Source: CAZKWG01 sp964615375 (GTDB lineage Bacteria > Myxococcota_A > UBA796 > CAZKWG01). From it: DNA of 64,000 nucleotides. The position numbers were made by a program, and so were the translations under genes. The notes under the pieces were generated by a model. The model was given only the letters and a program-made list of their open reading frames with translations. It ran no database searches and had not been told where the DNA came from. The stretch is from NCBI GenBank assembly GCA_964615375.1, contig CAZTOW010000042.1:23437-87436 (forward strand), written 5' to 3'. Positions 8,694 through 17,085 of the stretch are shown here, one piece after another; position 1 is the first letter of the stretch, and the number at the start of each line of letters is the position of its first letter.

Positions 8694-9078
8694 GCGAGGC
8701 GCTGACGTCGAGGGTGCGCCCGGGCGCGTCAGGCCCGACCGGCTCGGCGTCCACCAGGGCCCCATCGCGAAAGGAGAAGCTGAAGCCAGCGTAGCTTCGC
8801 GTCTCGCTCTCCTCGATCTCCAGCGTGGGGCGAATCCGGACCTCGATCAGTCCGTCACGCTGAACCTGGTCTTCGGGGCTGAGGCCCAGGCGCTGCGAGA
8901 ACACCTCCAGCCTCGTCCCCAGCGGAAAGGTGAGGAGGATGCGCGAGAGCATCTCGTACTCCGCGGCCTTGGAGCGGTGGTAGGCCGCATGTTCGGATGC
9001 GCGCCAGGCGACGGCGCTCGCGGCCAGGGCCGCGACCAGACAGAGGACGCAGAACAGACCAACGACCATCTGCCTCAT
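8671..9078 (-). CDS. small membrane-anchored periplasmic protein
   Basis: 135 residues with an N-terminal membrane helix (VVGLFCVLCLVAALAASAVAW) and a periplasmic part containing a Glu-rich helix and a beta-rich C-terminus (SYAGFSFSFRDGALVDAEPVG). It is transcribed towards the effector unit and its last codons overlap the gene at 8328. It has the same size and topology as that gene, so it may be a second accessory or immunity-like protein. No family recognised. Confidence 0.55.
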   Translation of the reverse strand: MRQMVVGLFCVLCLVAALAASAVAWRASEHAAYHRSKAAEYEMLSRILLTFPLGTRLEVFSQRLGLSPEDQVQRDGLIEVRIRPTLEIEESETRSYAGFSFSFRDGALVDAEPVGPDAPGRTLDVSASLKPPQVR

Positions 9079-9115
9079 GCCTGTGCACCTCCGCGGCGTC
9101 GCTCGAGGCAGCCGC

Positions 9116-9880
9116 TCACATCGTCAGCCCGCCGTCCACGTCCAGGCAGCGGCCCGTGAAGTACTCACACTCGATGATGAACTTCACCGCCTGGAAGATC
9201 TCCTCGCTCTTCCCGGCGCGGCGCAGGGGCACGCCCTCCAGCATCTTCTCCAGCACCTCGGGCCGCATGCCCAGCAGGATGGGGGTCTCGATGAAGCCCG
9301 GGGCGATGGCGCCGACCCGGATGCCGTAGCGGGCCAGCTCCTGCGCCCACAGCTTGGTGTCGGCGACCAGCCCGGCCTTGGCGGCAGAGTAATTGGACTG
9401 CCCGGGGTTGCCGTGGCGGGAGACCGAGCTGATGTTGATGACCACCGCCGGCTTCGTCTTCGTCTCGATGCAGTGCGCGGCGAACTCGCGGGTGCAGAGG
9501 AAGGGGCCGGTGAGGTCGACCGCGATGACCTGGTTCCACTGGCTCAGCGTCATGCGCTTGACCGCGCCCGTCTCCTTGTCCGGCTTGACCAGCAGCCCGT
9601 CGCGGAAGATGCCCGCGTTGTTGATGAGCCCGTCCAGGCGGCCGAACGCGGCGGCGGCGTCCTTGACCAGCGCGACGACGTCCTCCTCCTTCGACACGTC
9701 CGCCACGAAGCCCTTGACCCGCCCGATCTTCGCGAGCTCGGCCTCGGCCTGCGCCACCGCGTCCGCGTTCAGATCGCAGAACGCCACGTCCGCGCCCGCA
9801 GCCGCCAGGCCCTCGACGAAGGCCCTGCCCATGCCGCTCGCGCCCCCCGTGACGAGAAAGCTCCTGCCTCGAATCTCCAT
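9116..9880 (-). CDS. short-chain dehydrogenase/reductase
   Basis: 254 residues, the usual SDR length. The Rossmann cofactor motif TGGASGMG is at about residue 11, LINNAGIF near 85, the catalytic Ser in INISSV near 149, and Tyr/Lys in YSAAK near 163; the late IAPGFIETP and CLDVDGGL motifs are those of FabG-like reductases. The Asp in CDL after the second strand suggests NAD(H) rather than NADP(H). The substrate cannot be told from sequence; relatives are annotated 3-oxoacyl-ACP reductase or glucose dehydrogenase. It stands alone between unrelated genes. Confidence 0.9.
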   Translation of the reverse strand: MEIRGRSFLVTGGASGMGRAFVEGLAAAGADVAFCDLNADAVAQAEAELAKIGRVKGFVADVSKEEDVVALVKDAAAAFGRLDGLINNAGIFRDGLLVKPDKETGAVKRMTLSQWNQVIAVDLTGPFLCTREFAAHCIETKTKPAVVINISSVSRHGNPGQSNYSAAKAGLVADTKLWAQELARYGIRVGAIAPGFIETPILLGMRPEVLEKMLEGVPLRRAGKSEEIFQAVKFIIECEYFTGRCLDVDGGLTM

Positions 9881-9947
9881 GACCTGCTCCGTCCCTGATT
9901 GAAGGGGCGCAGGGTTAACACGTCGCGCGCGCCGGGGCAGGTGGGTG

Positions 9948-9953
9948 TAGAAT
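9948..9953 (+). promoter_or_regulatory. -10 element placed for a near-leaderless start at 9961
   Basis: TAGAAT lies 7 bp before the ATG at 9961, putting transcription start within a base or two of the start codon. No Shine-Dalgarno sequence is seen between them. No clear -35 element is visible. Confidence 0.45.
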
Positions 9954-9960
9954 AGCGGGC

Positions 9961-10704
9961 ATGCCGCTCCCGCTGGCCCTGCTGCTCGCCTGTTCGGGCT
10001 CCTCGGAGGAGTCCGGCCAGACCGGCTCGTCCACCCTGCCCGACGCCGCCTGGGGCGCCACGGAGGTCGAGGAGCGCCTGTCCACGATGCTGGACACCGG
10101 CCTGCCCGACCCCGCGAGCCTGCTGGACGGCTTCATGGCGATGTTCGAGTACGGGGACCCGCGCTGCCCGGCCCAGGTCAACTACACGATGGTCAATTCC
10201 TTCGACGGTTGTACCTCCGAGCAGGGCTACGTCTACGCCGGGGTCTCCACCTATGGCCCGATGGACGACGGCTTCTGGCTGCTGGGCGACTGCTCGATCA
10301 CGGACGACCAGGGCCAGACCTTCTACTGCGCGGGCGAGCTGGAGCTGGTCACCGAGGAGGCCGGCTGGCTCATCGAGCTCACCGGCACCTGGGGCTACGC
10401 GGGCTCCGACGTGCCCTGGATCGCGGCCGTCCCCGGGCTCGCCCTCTTCGTCACCGCGGACGAGAGCGGGCTCACCCTGGACGGCTCCTACGGCCTCGGC
10501 GACACCTACGCCTACTTCGAGCAGGTGCGGGTGGAGGACGGCGCCGCCACCGGCCCGCTCTGGCTGCGCGACGAGAGCGGGGGCTGGCACACGCTCGCGC
10601 TGGACGGCGCCTGCGGGGCGCTCAGCTACGGCGGCCAGGACGAAGGGGAGGCCTGCGTGGACCTGAGCGCGGCGGTGGCCGATCTACGCACGAGGGTGGA
10701 ATGA
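9961..10704 (+). CDS. lipoprotein of unknown function
   Basis: 247 residues with a very short signal peptide and a clear lipobox (LALLLAC, Cys at 11), then a Ser/Gly-rich linker. The rest is a beta-rich domain with alternating Trp, Gly and acidic residues and a few cysteines (RCPAQ, GDCSI, FYCAG, GACGAL, EACVD) that could pair in the periplasm. It overlaps the next lipoprotein gene by 4 bp, so the two are probably translated together with the DUF1501 gene after them. Family unknown. Confidence 0.7.
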   Translation: MPLPLALLLACSGSSEESGQTGSSTLPDAAWGATEVEERLSTMLDTGLPDPASLLDGFMAMFEYGDPRCPAQVNYTMVNSFDGCTSEQGYVYAGVSTYGPMDDGFWLLGDCSITDDQGQTFYCAGELELVTEEAGWLIELTGTWGYAGSDVPWIAAVPGLALFVTADESGLTLDGSYGLGDTYAYFEQVRVEDGAATGPLWLRDESGGWHTLALDGACGALSYGGQDEGEACVDLSAAVADLRTRVE

Positions 10705-12335
10705 CTCCACTGCTGCTTTTATGGCTCGCCTGCGAGCCCCCACCGGAGGAGCAGACGACCGACGACGGCGCGGGCCTCGTCGCGCTCGACGCCCCCCGGC
10801 TGCTGCGGCGCATGAGCCTGGACCTCCGCGGCACGCTGCCCACCACGGACGAGCTCGACCGCGCCGAGAGCGGCGGGGACGAGGCCCTGGAGGCGCTGCG
10901 CGACGAGATCCTGGCCAGCCCGGAGTTCGAGGAGCGCATGGTGATGCTGCTCGGCGAGCGCTGGCTCACCCGGGTGGACGAGCTGCTCATCTCCTACGTG
11001 GAGTACCCCTCCATCGCCGACGACGAGACCAGAGAGTACGCCTGGGAGCGCATGATCGGCGAGGAGCCGCTGCGCCTCATGGCCTACGTGGCGGCCAACG
11101 ACCGACCCTGGTCAGAGATCGTCACCGCCGACTACACGATGGCCAACGAGCTGATGGGCGAGCTGTGGCCCGTGGACTACCCGGAAGGCGGAGAGGGCTG
11201 GGAGAAGGCCACGTATACCGACGGGCGACCGGCGGCGGGCGTACTGGCGACCAACGGGCTGTGGTGGCGTTACTACACCACCGTCTCCAACTACAACCGC
11301 GGCCGGGCCGCGGCCATCGCCCGCCTCCTGCTCTGCGAGGACTACCTCTCCCGCCCCGTCTCGCTGAGCGGGCAGGTGAGCCTGGTGGACTCCGACGGCA
11401 TCGAGAGCGCGCTGCGCAGCAACCCCTACTGCATGGGCTGTCACTCCAGCGTGGACCCGCTGGCCAGCGCGCTCTTCGGCTTCTGGGTGGCCAACGAGTA
11501 CAGCGCGACCGAGATGGAGCGCTACCACCCGGAGCGCGAGCAGCTCGGCCGCACGCTGCTGGACCAGGAGCCCACCTTCTACGGCCAGCCCACCAGCGGG
11601 CTCGCCGAGCTCGGCCAGCAGATCGCCCAGGACTCCCGCTTCCAGCGCTGCGCGGTGGAGACCTTCGCCTCCCTGCTCTGGGGCCGCGAGCTCGAGGTGA
11701 CGGACTACGACCGCGTCGACGCCTTGCGCGCCGACTGGGCGGGCACGGACGGCTCGCTCAAGCCGCTGCTGCGCGCCGTCACCGACAGCCCCATCTACCG
11801 GGCGGGCGGGCTGGACGCGGACGCGACGGAGACTCAGACCGAGGATGAGAACACCACACGCCTCGTGGACGCCACGCTGCTGCGCTCGATCTACAAGGAT
11901 CTGGCTGGCTTCGAGTGGACCTATGAGGGCTGGGACATGCTGGACAACGACACCTACGGCTACCGCATCCTGGGCGGCGGCGTGGACGGCAGCGCCGTCA
12001 CCTCCCGCCAGCGCACGCCCTCGGTGACCTGGCTGCTGACCACCCAGCGCGCCGCCGAGGCCGCCGCGACCACCCTGGCCATCGGCCTCGGGAACACCGA
12101 GATCGAGGGGCGGATCTTCCAGTACGTCACCGAGGACACCCCGGCGGACGACCCGGCGTATACGAGCGAGCTCGCCGCCCTGCGCTGGCGCCTGCACGGC
12201 GTCCGGGCGGACCAGGCGTGGCTGGACGAGACGACGGCGATGTGGTCCGAGATCGAGGCCCAGAGCGGCCCCCGCGAGGCCTGGATCGCCACCCTCTCCG
12301 CCCTGCTCCAGGACCCCGAGTTCACCACCTACTGA
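10701..12335 (+). CDS. DUF1592/DUF1549-like lipoprotein with a CxxCH motif
   Basis: 544 residues from the ATG at 10701, which begins a signal peptide with lipobox (LLLWLAC) and overlaps the previous stop by 4 bp; the frame is open further upstream but lacks such a start. Near residue 35 it has LLRRMSLDLRGTLPTTDEL, typical of planctomycete and myxobacterial DUF1549/DUF1592 proteins, followed by a helical body and a CMGCH motif near residue 250 that fits covalent haem c attachment. These proteins are routinely encoded next to DUF1501 proteins, as here. The joint function in the family is not settled. Confidence 0.8.
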   Translation: MTPLLLLWLACEPPPEEQTTDDGAGLVALDAPRLLRRMSLDLRGTLPTTDELDRAESGGDEALEALRDEILASPEFEERMVMLLGERWLTRVDELLISYVEYPSIADDETREYAWERMIGEEPLRLMAYVAANDRPWSEIVTADYTMANELMGELWPVDYPEGGEGWEKATYTDGRPAAGVLATNGLWWRYYTTVSNYNRGRAAAIARLLLCEDYLSRPVSLSGQVSLVDSDGIESALRSNPYCMGCHSSVDPLASALFGFWVANEYSATEMERYHPEREQLGRTLLDQEPTFYGQPTSGLAELGQQIAQDSRFQRCAVETFASLLWGRELEVTDYDRVDALRADWAGTDGSLKPLLRAVTDSPIYRAGGLDADATETQTEDENTTRLVDATLLRSIYKDLAGFEWTYEGWDMLDNDTYGYRILGGGVDGSAVTSRQRTPSVTWLLTTQRAAEAAATTLAIGLGNTEIEGRIFQYVTEDTPADDPAYTSELAALRWRLHGVRADQAWLDETTAMWSEIEAQSGPREAWIATLSALLQDPEFTTY

Positions 12336-12357
12336 CCTGCCAGCTACTGAGGCCGCC

Positions 12358-13599
12358 ATGACGCTCAGCCGACGCCGGATCTTCGAGCTCGGGGCCGCGG
12401 GGCTCCTGCTCCCCAGACGCCTGATGGCCGCGCCCGCCGCCGGCGACCGCAAGCTGCTCATCGTCTTCGTGCACGGAGGCTGGGACCCCACCTGGGGCAT
12501 CGCGCCCATGTACGACAGCGCGAGCGTGGACAGCAACCCCAGCGGCGAGCCGGCCGAGAGCGGCGGTATCCCCTACGTCGCCAGCGGGGACACGCCTTCG
12601 CTCACGACCTTCTTCGAGACCTACGCCGACCGCTGCTGCCTGGTCCACGGCTTCGAGGTGCGCAGCGTCACCCACGAGCGCTGCCGCCGCCTGCTCATGA
12701 CCGGGAAGAGCACGTCGGAGGCCGACGACTGGCCGAGCCAGGTCGCGGGACACTCCAGCGGCTACCTGCTGCCGCACGTCGTGGTCTCCGGGCCCTCCTA
12801 CAGCTCGACGTACACGAGCTCGGTCATCCGTCTGGGCGAGACCGGACAGCTCTCCGGGCTCCTGGACGGCAGCGCGCTCGACCACGCCGAGCCGCCCATC
12901 CCCAAGCTCCGCGACGCCAGCGCCGAGGTCGTCCAGCGTTACCTGGCCAGCCGCGCCGAGACCTACGCCGCCGCCGCCGGGGCCGGTCGCCAGCAGCGCA
13001 TCGCCGCGGACCTGCTCCAGTCCAGCGAGCAGCTCGCCCTCATCCGCGAGCTCGACCTCGACCTCAGCGTGGAGCTGGAGGACATCACCCCCGTCCCCAC
13101 CCTGCTCGGCCCCGCGCTCGACTGCCTGGAGCTGGGCTACAGCCGCGCCGCCATCGTGTCGCACCGCGGCCAGTACAACGTAGGGTGGGACAGCCACTCC
13201 GGGATCGATCAGCAGCTCTACAACTACGAGGTGTTGTTCGACGATCTGATCACCATCCTGGAGGATCTGGACAGCCGCACGGGCAGCTCCGGGGGGCGGC
13301 TGTCCGACGAGGTGACCGTCGTGGTGGTCTCGGAGATGGGGCGCTCGCCTCAGCTCAACGCGCTGGACGGGAAGGACCACTGGACGTTCACCAGCGCGCT
13401 CTTCATCGGGGCCGGCGTGGCCGGCGGGCGTGTGGTCGGCGGCTACGACGACGAGCTGGTCGGGCAGGCGGTGGACTTCACCAGCGGGGAGGTCTCGGAG
13501 GCGGGGGAGCTGATGGGCTCGGAGCACATCGGGGCGACGATCCTGGCTCTCATGGACGTGGAGCCGGAGGAGGAGCCGATCGCGGCGGTGATGGGGTGA
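12358..13599 (+). CDS. DUF1501 family Tat-exported protein
   Basis: 413 residues. The N-terminus has a twin-arginine signal (SRRRIFELGAAGLLL) ending near AAPAAG. The mature chain begins LLIVFVHGGWDPTWG and later has VVVVSEMGRSP and DHWTFTSALFIGAG, the DUF1501 signature, distantly related to alkaline-phosphatase-fold sulfatases. It follows the DUF1592-like lipoprotein by 22 bp, the standard family arrangement, and is paralogous to the truncated gene at the window start. Exported, probably periplasmic or outer-membrane associated. Substrate unknown. Confidence 0.85.
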   Translation: MTLSRRRIFELGAAGLLLPRRLMAAPAAGDRKLLIVFVHGGWDPTWGIAPMYDSASVDSNPSGEPAESGGIPYVASGDTPSLTTFFETYADRCCLVHGFEVRSVTHERCRRLLMTGKSTSEADDWPSQVAGHSSGYLLPHVVVSGPSYSSTYTSSVIRLGETGQLSGLLDGSALDHAEPPIPKLRDASAEVVQRYLASRAETYAAAAGAGRQQRIAADLLQSSEQLALIRELDLDLSVELEDITPVPTLLGPALDCLELGYSRAAIVSHRGQYNVGWDSHSGIDQQLYNYEVLFDDLITILEDLDSRTGSSGGRLSDEVTVVVVSEMGRSPQLNALDGKDHWTFTSALFIGAGVAGGRVVGGYDDELVGQAVDFTSGEVSEAGELMGSEHIGATILALMDVEPEEEPIAAVMG

Positions 13600-13624
13600 G
13601 GGTTGGCGGGCACGCTGGCCCGGG

Positions 13625-13640
13625 ATATGGGTGCCCATAT
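13625..13640. promoter_or_regulatory. palindromic operator at the VapB start
   Basis: A perfect inverted repeat ATATGGG-TG-CCCATAT overlaps the start codon of the antitoxin gene at 13639. A site in this place fits autorepression by a ribbon-helix-helix antitoxin. There is no Shine-Dalgarno sequence before the ATG. Confidence 0.6.
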
Positions 13641-13884
13641 GAAGACCACCATCGATATGGCTGACGCGCTCTTCTTCGACGCTCGGCGTCTGGCCGAGGA
13701 AGAAGGGATCACGATTCGCGCCCTGGTCGAAGAGGGGCTGCGCCTGGCGATGGATCGCCGCCGAGCGAGCCCGCCCTTCAAACTGCAAGACGCCTCCTTC
13801 GGCGGAGAGGGCCTGCAGCGGGAATTCTCCGACGTGAGCTGGGAGCAGATCCGTCAGGCAGCCTATGAGGGCCGAGGCTCGTGA
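13639..13884 (+). CDS. vapB: VapB-type antitoxin
   Basis: 81 residues from the ATG at 13639, which begins MKTTIDMADALFFDARRLAE, the ribbon-helix-helix N-terminus of VapB/type II TA antitoxins; a longer GTG start at 13603 is less likely because it precedes the operator palindrome. The C-terminal half (FKLQDASFGG, then WEQIRQAAYEG) is the toxin-neutralising arm. It overlaps the PIN toxin by 4 bp. The protein should bind the toxin and repress the operon through the palindrome at its start. Confidence 0.85.
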   Translation: MKTTIDMADALFFDARRLAEEEGITIRALVEEGLRLAMDRRRASPPFKLQDASFGGEGLQREFSDVSWEQIRQAAYEGRGS

Positions 13885-14321
13885 TCGCGCTGGACACCAA
13901 CATCCTGGTCTATGCCCACCGCAGCGACGCGGCGTGGCATGCGCCCGCGGCCGCCTGTGTGCGCCAGCTCGCGGAGGGGCGCGATCCCTGGGCGATCCCC
14001 TGGCCCTGCGTCCACGAACTCTGGGCGATCGTGACGCACCCCCGCATCTACAGCCCACCGACGCCCATCGATCGGGCGATCTCACAGATTGAGGCGTGGC
14101 TGGCCTCTCCGACGCTCCGGCTCCTCCACGAGGGTCCCACGCACTGGCGGACGCTCTCCGAGATGCTGCGCGCTGGACGGATCCAGGGTCCGAAGGTGCA
14201 TGACGCCCGAATTGCTGCGCTCTGCCAGCAACATGGGGTCTCAGAGCTCTGGACGGCCGATCGGGACTTCGGAGGGATACCGGGCGTTCGGACGAGAAAT
14301 CCGTTGATCGCTGGGGCGTGA
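13881..14321 (+). CDS. vapC: VapC-type PIN-domain ribonuclease toxin
   Basis: 146 residues starting at GTG within the antitoxin stop (GTGA). PIN acidic residues are visible: D4 in ALDTNILVYA, an E in CVHELWAIVTHP, D in KVHDARIAALC and D in TADRDFGGI. The chain is full length (VapC 130-145), so the toxin looks active. Members cleave tRNA or rRNA; the target is unknown. Confidence 0.87.
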   Translation: MIALDTNILVYAHRSDAAWHAPAAACVRQLAEGRDPWAIPWPCVHELWAIVTHPRIYSPPTPIDRAISQIEAWLASPTLRLLHEGPTHWRTLSEMLRAGRIQGPKVHDARIAALCQQHGVSELWTADRDFGGIPGVRTRNPLIAGA

Positions 14322-14625
14322 TCAGAGGCGTGCCCTGCAAGACATATCGGGTCGAGCCTGACTCACGAGGGGTACATGTCAAGGACCCGGTCGCCTGACG
14401 AAGCGCAGCAGCTCACCGAGATCGGACAGCTCCAGCATACGATGAACCTCACCCGCAGGGCCCGCCACAAGGGCAACGGGACCGATACCGGCTGGAGGTG
14501 GTGTGTGAGCAGGTGAAGAGGCCGAGGGCGTGGGCGGCGTGACCGAACGGGGCCGACGGACGGAGATGTGAGGAACCCGTTCGTCACCTATCGAACCGTG
14601 TGATGGGCAACCGAGGGAAATTCCG
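14322..14625. other. intergenic stretch with a decayed gene only
   Basis: About 300 bp between vapC and the FG-GAP gene. I see no intact gene, terminator hairpin or clear promoter. One minus-strand stretch (14379-14505) reads like the end of a STAS domain and is listed separately. Confidence 0.5.
14379..14505 (-). pseudogene. possible remnant of a STAS-domain protein C-terminus
   Basis: One minus-strand frame reads GPVALVAGPAGEVHRMLEL followed by SDLGELLRFV and a stop, resembling the last strand and helix of anti-sigma-factor-antagonist STAS domains. Upstream the frame degrades into Pro/Thr-rich sequence without a recognisable first half or start codon. The match is short and could be chance in GC-rich DNA. 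Confidence 0.3.
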
Positions 14626-16404
14626 TCAGAGCCCGGTCCCGAGTACCAGATACGCCGCCCCCGCGTAGGACCCTCCCTCGTCGTTGAACTTGGCGGAGAC
14701 TATCAGGTCCCCAAAGCCGTCCCCATTGACGTCGCCCGCCTCCGAAACCGAGACTCCGACACAGTCCCCGGGTGACTCCGCAGAGTACCGCGCGGCAGCG
14801 TCGCCAAGATTGAGGTCGCCTGGCGACGCGCTCCCGAGCACCAGGTATGCCGCCCCTGCGTAGTCCCCGTGGCCGGGGGCGCCAAGCACCAGATCCCCGA
14901 ACCCGTCCCCGTCGACGTCGCCGGCGGTCGACACCGCACTGCCGGCCGTATCGTCGGCCGCCTCTCCGGTGTACTGGGCGTCGGAGTCACCGAGGTCTAG
15001 GTCGCCTGGCGACACGCTCCCGAGCACCAGGTAGACCGCCCCCGCGTAGTGCCCATCATCGTTGTTGTACGGGGCGCCGACGACCAGGTCCCCGAGCCCG
15101 TCGCCGTTGACGTCGCCCGCGCCCGACACCGAAGCGCCGGCGGCGTCAAGGCCCCTTTCTCCGGTGTACTGGGCGTCGGAGTCACCGAGGTCGAGGTCGC
15201 CAGGCGATACGCTCCCAAGAACCAGGTACGCCGCCCCTCCGCCGCCGTCATGGCTCTCTGGGGCACCGACGACCAGGTCCCCAAAGCCGTCGCCGTCCAC
15301 GTCGCCCGCGTCCGACACCGAAGCGCCGGCCTCGTCGCTGCCCGCCTCTCCTGTGTATTCGGCGTCGGCATCGTCGAGGTCTAGATCGCCTGGCGGCGCG
15401 CCCCCGAGCACCAGGTACGCCGCCCCTGCGCCGCCCCCACCGTCGTCGTTTTCCGGGGCGCCGACGACCAGGTCACCTAGACCGTCCCCGTTGACGTCGC
15501 CTGCGGCCGACAACGAGTAGCCGGCATCGTCACCGTCCTCCTCCCCCAGATACTCAGCGTCGGCGTCACTCAGGCCGAGGTCCCCCACCGACGCGCTCCA
15601 CAGCACCAGGTACGCTGACCCCGGGGGTCCTTCGGAGTACGAGAGATTGCCGGGGGCGCCGACGAGCAGGTCTTCGAACCCGTCAGCGTCGACGTCTCCC
15701 GCCGACGACACCGAGGTGCCGGCATGGCCGTAGGTTGTCTCGCCGGAGTAGCGAGCGTCGGCCTCGATGAGGTCGCGATCCCCAACCGACACGCTTCCGA
15801 GGACCAGGTACGCCGCCCCTTCCTGGTCCGGGCCGTTTCCATAGGCGCCGATGATCAGGTCCCCGAGCCCGTCCCCGTTGACGTCGCCCGCACCCGACAA
15901 CGACCAGCTGGCGTAGTCGCGCGGCTGGCCGATGTACTTCGCGTCCGCGACACCCAGACCCATCGAGGTTGGCGCGCAGTCGTTCGAAGTCCCGTCGCAG
16001 TCGTTGTCGATCCCATCTTCGCAAACCTCGGACGCTTGGGGGTTGGTTGCCTCGTCCGTGTCGTCGCAGTCCTCGTCGTTGTCGACCCAGCCGTCAGGCG
16101 GCTCGCAGTCATGGCGGGCAGAGAGCGGGGCGCCGTAGCCGTCCCCGTCGGCGTCCTCGTACGAGGTCTCCTCGACCCCCTCATCGATGTCTCCGTCGCA
16201 GTCGTCGTCCAACTCGTTGCATGCCTCGATTGCACCGGGATTCACCGCGTCGCTCCCGTCGTCGCAATCCCCCTCGACCTCCGTGTACCCGTCTCCATCG
16301 AGATCGCCATCATCTTCGCCCACGCCCTCGCCTTCAGGCTTGACGGTCCCCTCGGGGCAGCCCCACAGCGCCAGGGAAGAGAGAGCGCAAATCAAGAAGG
16401 TCAT
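14626..16404 (-). CDS. MopE-motif/FG-GAP repeat lipoprotein
   Basis: 592 residues from the ATG at 16404, chosen because MTFLICALSSLALWGC is a lipoprotein signal and GGAGGAAG precedes it; an ATG at 16452 would add an Arg-rich lead. Residues 25-165 hold Asp-rich metal-binding motifs (DLDGDGYTEVEGDCDD, CNELDDDCDGDIDEG, DNDCDG). The rest is seven FG-GAP/integrin-alpha-like repeats of about 60 residues, each with AGDV(N/D)GDG(L/F)GDL(V)VGAP and a GAAYLVLGS strand, which should form a calcium-loaded seven-bladed propeller. Probably an outer-membrane surface protein for adhesion or carbohydrate binding. Alone in its transcription unit. Confidence 0.85.
   Translation of the reverse strand: MTFLICALSSLALWGCPEGTVKPEGEGVGEDDGDLDGDGYTEVEGDCDDGSDAVNPGAIEACNELDDDCDGDIDEGVEETSYEDADGDGYGAPLSARHDCEPPDGWVDNDEDCDDTDEATNPQASEVCEDGIDNDCDGTSNDCAPTSMGLGVADAKYIGQPRDYASWSLSGAGDVNGDGLGDLIIGAYGNGPDQEGAAYLVLGSVSVGDRDLIEADARYSGETTYGHAGTSVSSAGDVDADGFEDLLVGAPGNLSYSEGPPGSAYLVLWSASVGDLGLSDADAEYLGEEDGDDAGYSLSAAGDVNGDGLGDLVVGAPENDDGGGGAGAAYLVLGGAPPGDLDLDDADAEYTGEAGSDEAGASVSDAGDVDGDGFGDLVVGAPESHDGGGGAAYLVLGSVSPGDLDLGDSDAQYTGERGLDAAGASVSGAGDVNGDGLGDLVVGAPYNNDDGHYAGAVYLVLGSVSPGDLDLGDSDAQYTGEAADDTAGSAVSTAGDVDGDGFGDLVLGAPGHGDYAGAAYLVLGSASPGDLNLGDAAARYSAESPGDCVGVSVSEAGDVNGDGFGDLIVSAKFNDEGGSYAGAAYLVLGTGL
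14640..15960 (-). repeat. seven tandem FG-GAP coding repeats
   Basis: About 180 bp per unit, encoding AGDV(N/D)GDG(L/F)(G/E)DL. Most units alternate DVNGDGL and DVDGDGF, so pairs of units look like the duplicated block. The two units nearest 15000-15200 are almost identical in DNA, suggesting recent duplication or conversion. Confidence 0.75.
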
Positions 16405-16620
16405 CTTCCTCCCCACGCGGCCTCCTTCCACACCTCGTCGGGATGATCGCATCGATAGGTACTCGCACAGCTCGACGATATACCTGCGCGCCTCTTCTGG
16501 GCAAGGAGCATGACCGCCCCCCGACTGGGAGGGGACGCTCGTTCCGCATGCGATCACGGGATCGATGTTGGGAGAGAAGGTGTTCGTCCACCCCACCGTT
16601 CCATCATGGTCTCCAGCTTC

Positions 16621-16831
16621 CTAACCCACGACCGGCAGCCTCCGTACCCGAACGGCGTCCTCTCGCACCGAGACCACTGCGCCCGCGCGCAGCTCGCGCT
16701 CGAACATGGGTACGAGCTCCTCGAGGATCGCCGCGCACGTCCTCAGGTCCATGGGCTGGATGCGCAGGTGGATCACGCAGGGCCCGCGCGGCGCCCGCCG
16801 GAAGGCCCTGATCGAGCAGGAGCGCGATCAC
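16621..16831 (-). pseudogene. DUF5615 PIN-like toxin with internal deletion and frameshift
   Basis: The GTG at 16831 overlaps the DUF433 stop by 4 bp, as in intact DUF433-DUF5615 pairs. It starts ALLLDQGLPAGAARALR, the DUF5615 N-terminus with its first acidic residue. After about 18 codons the sequence jumps, in another frame, to VIHLRIQPMDLRTC and ends with GAVVSVREDAVRVRRLPVVG and TAG at 16621, a good DUF5615 C-terminus. About 55 codons that carry the other catalytic acids are missing. The toxin should be dead although the antitoxin is intact. Confidence 0.7.
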
Positions 16832-17079
16832 GCAACCTGTGAGCTCGGCCGGGGGAGCGCCCGCATGTCCATCATCTCCGCGGCGAAGTACCGGACCTCC
16901 GGGATGTCCTCGCGCTCCAGCTCCGGGTACTCCCCCTGAAGCTCGTCCCAGTCACGGTACTGAGACAGCACCTCCAAGACCCGCTGCACGGTCAGCCTCA
17001 TCCCGCGCACGCAGGGTTGACCCGACAGGATCTCGGGGTTGCACGTGATTCGGGTGTAGCCGGGGACGCGCTGCTCCAT
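16828..17079 (-). CDS. DUF433 antitoxin-like protein
   Basis: 83 residues from the ATG at 17079. The DUF433 signature is clear: YTRITCNPEILSGQPCVRG, then RLTVQRVLEVLSQ and YPELEREDIPEVRYFAAE. DUF433 proteins are helix-turn-helix antitoxins for DUF5615 toxins. Here the downstream toxin is internally deleted, leaving an orphan antitoxin. A TATGAT element at -12 to -7 and no ribosome site suggest a leaderless mRNA. Confidence 0.85.
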   Translation of the reverse strand: MEQRVPGYTRITCNPEILSGQPCVRGMRLTVQRVLEVLSQYRDWDELQGEYPELEREDIPEVRYFAAEMMDMRALPRPSSQVA

Positions 17080-17085
17080 GTCAGA

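Noticed and set aside
14363..14587. A 74-codon minus-strand frame after vapC
   Set aside because: The composition is Arg/Ser/Pro-rich with no ribosome site; another frame of the same DNA looks more like a decayed STAS domain.
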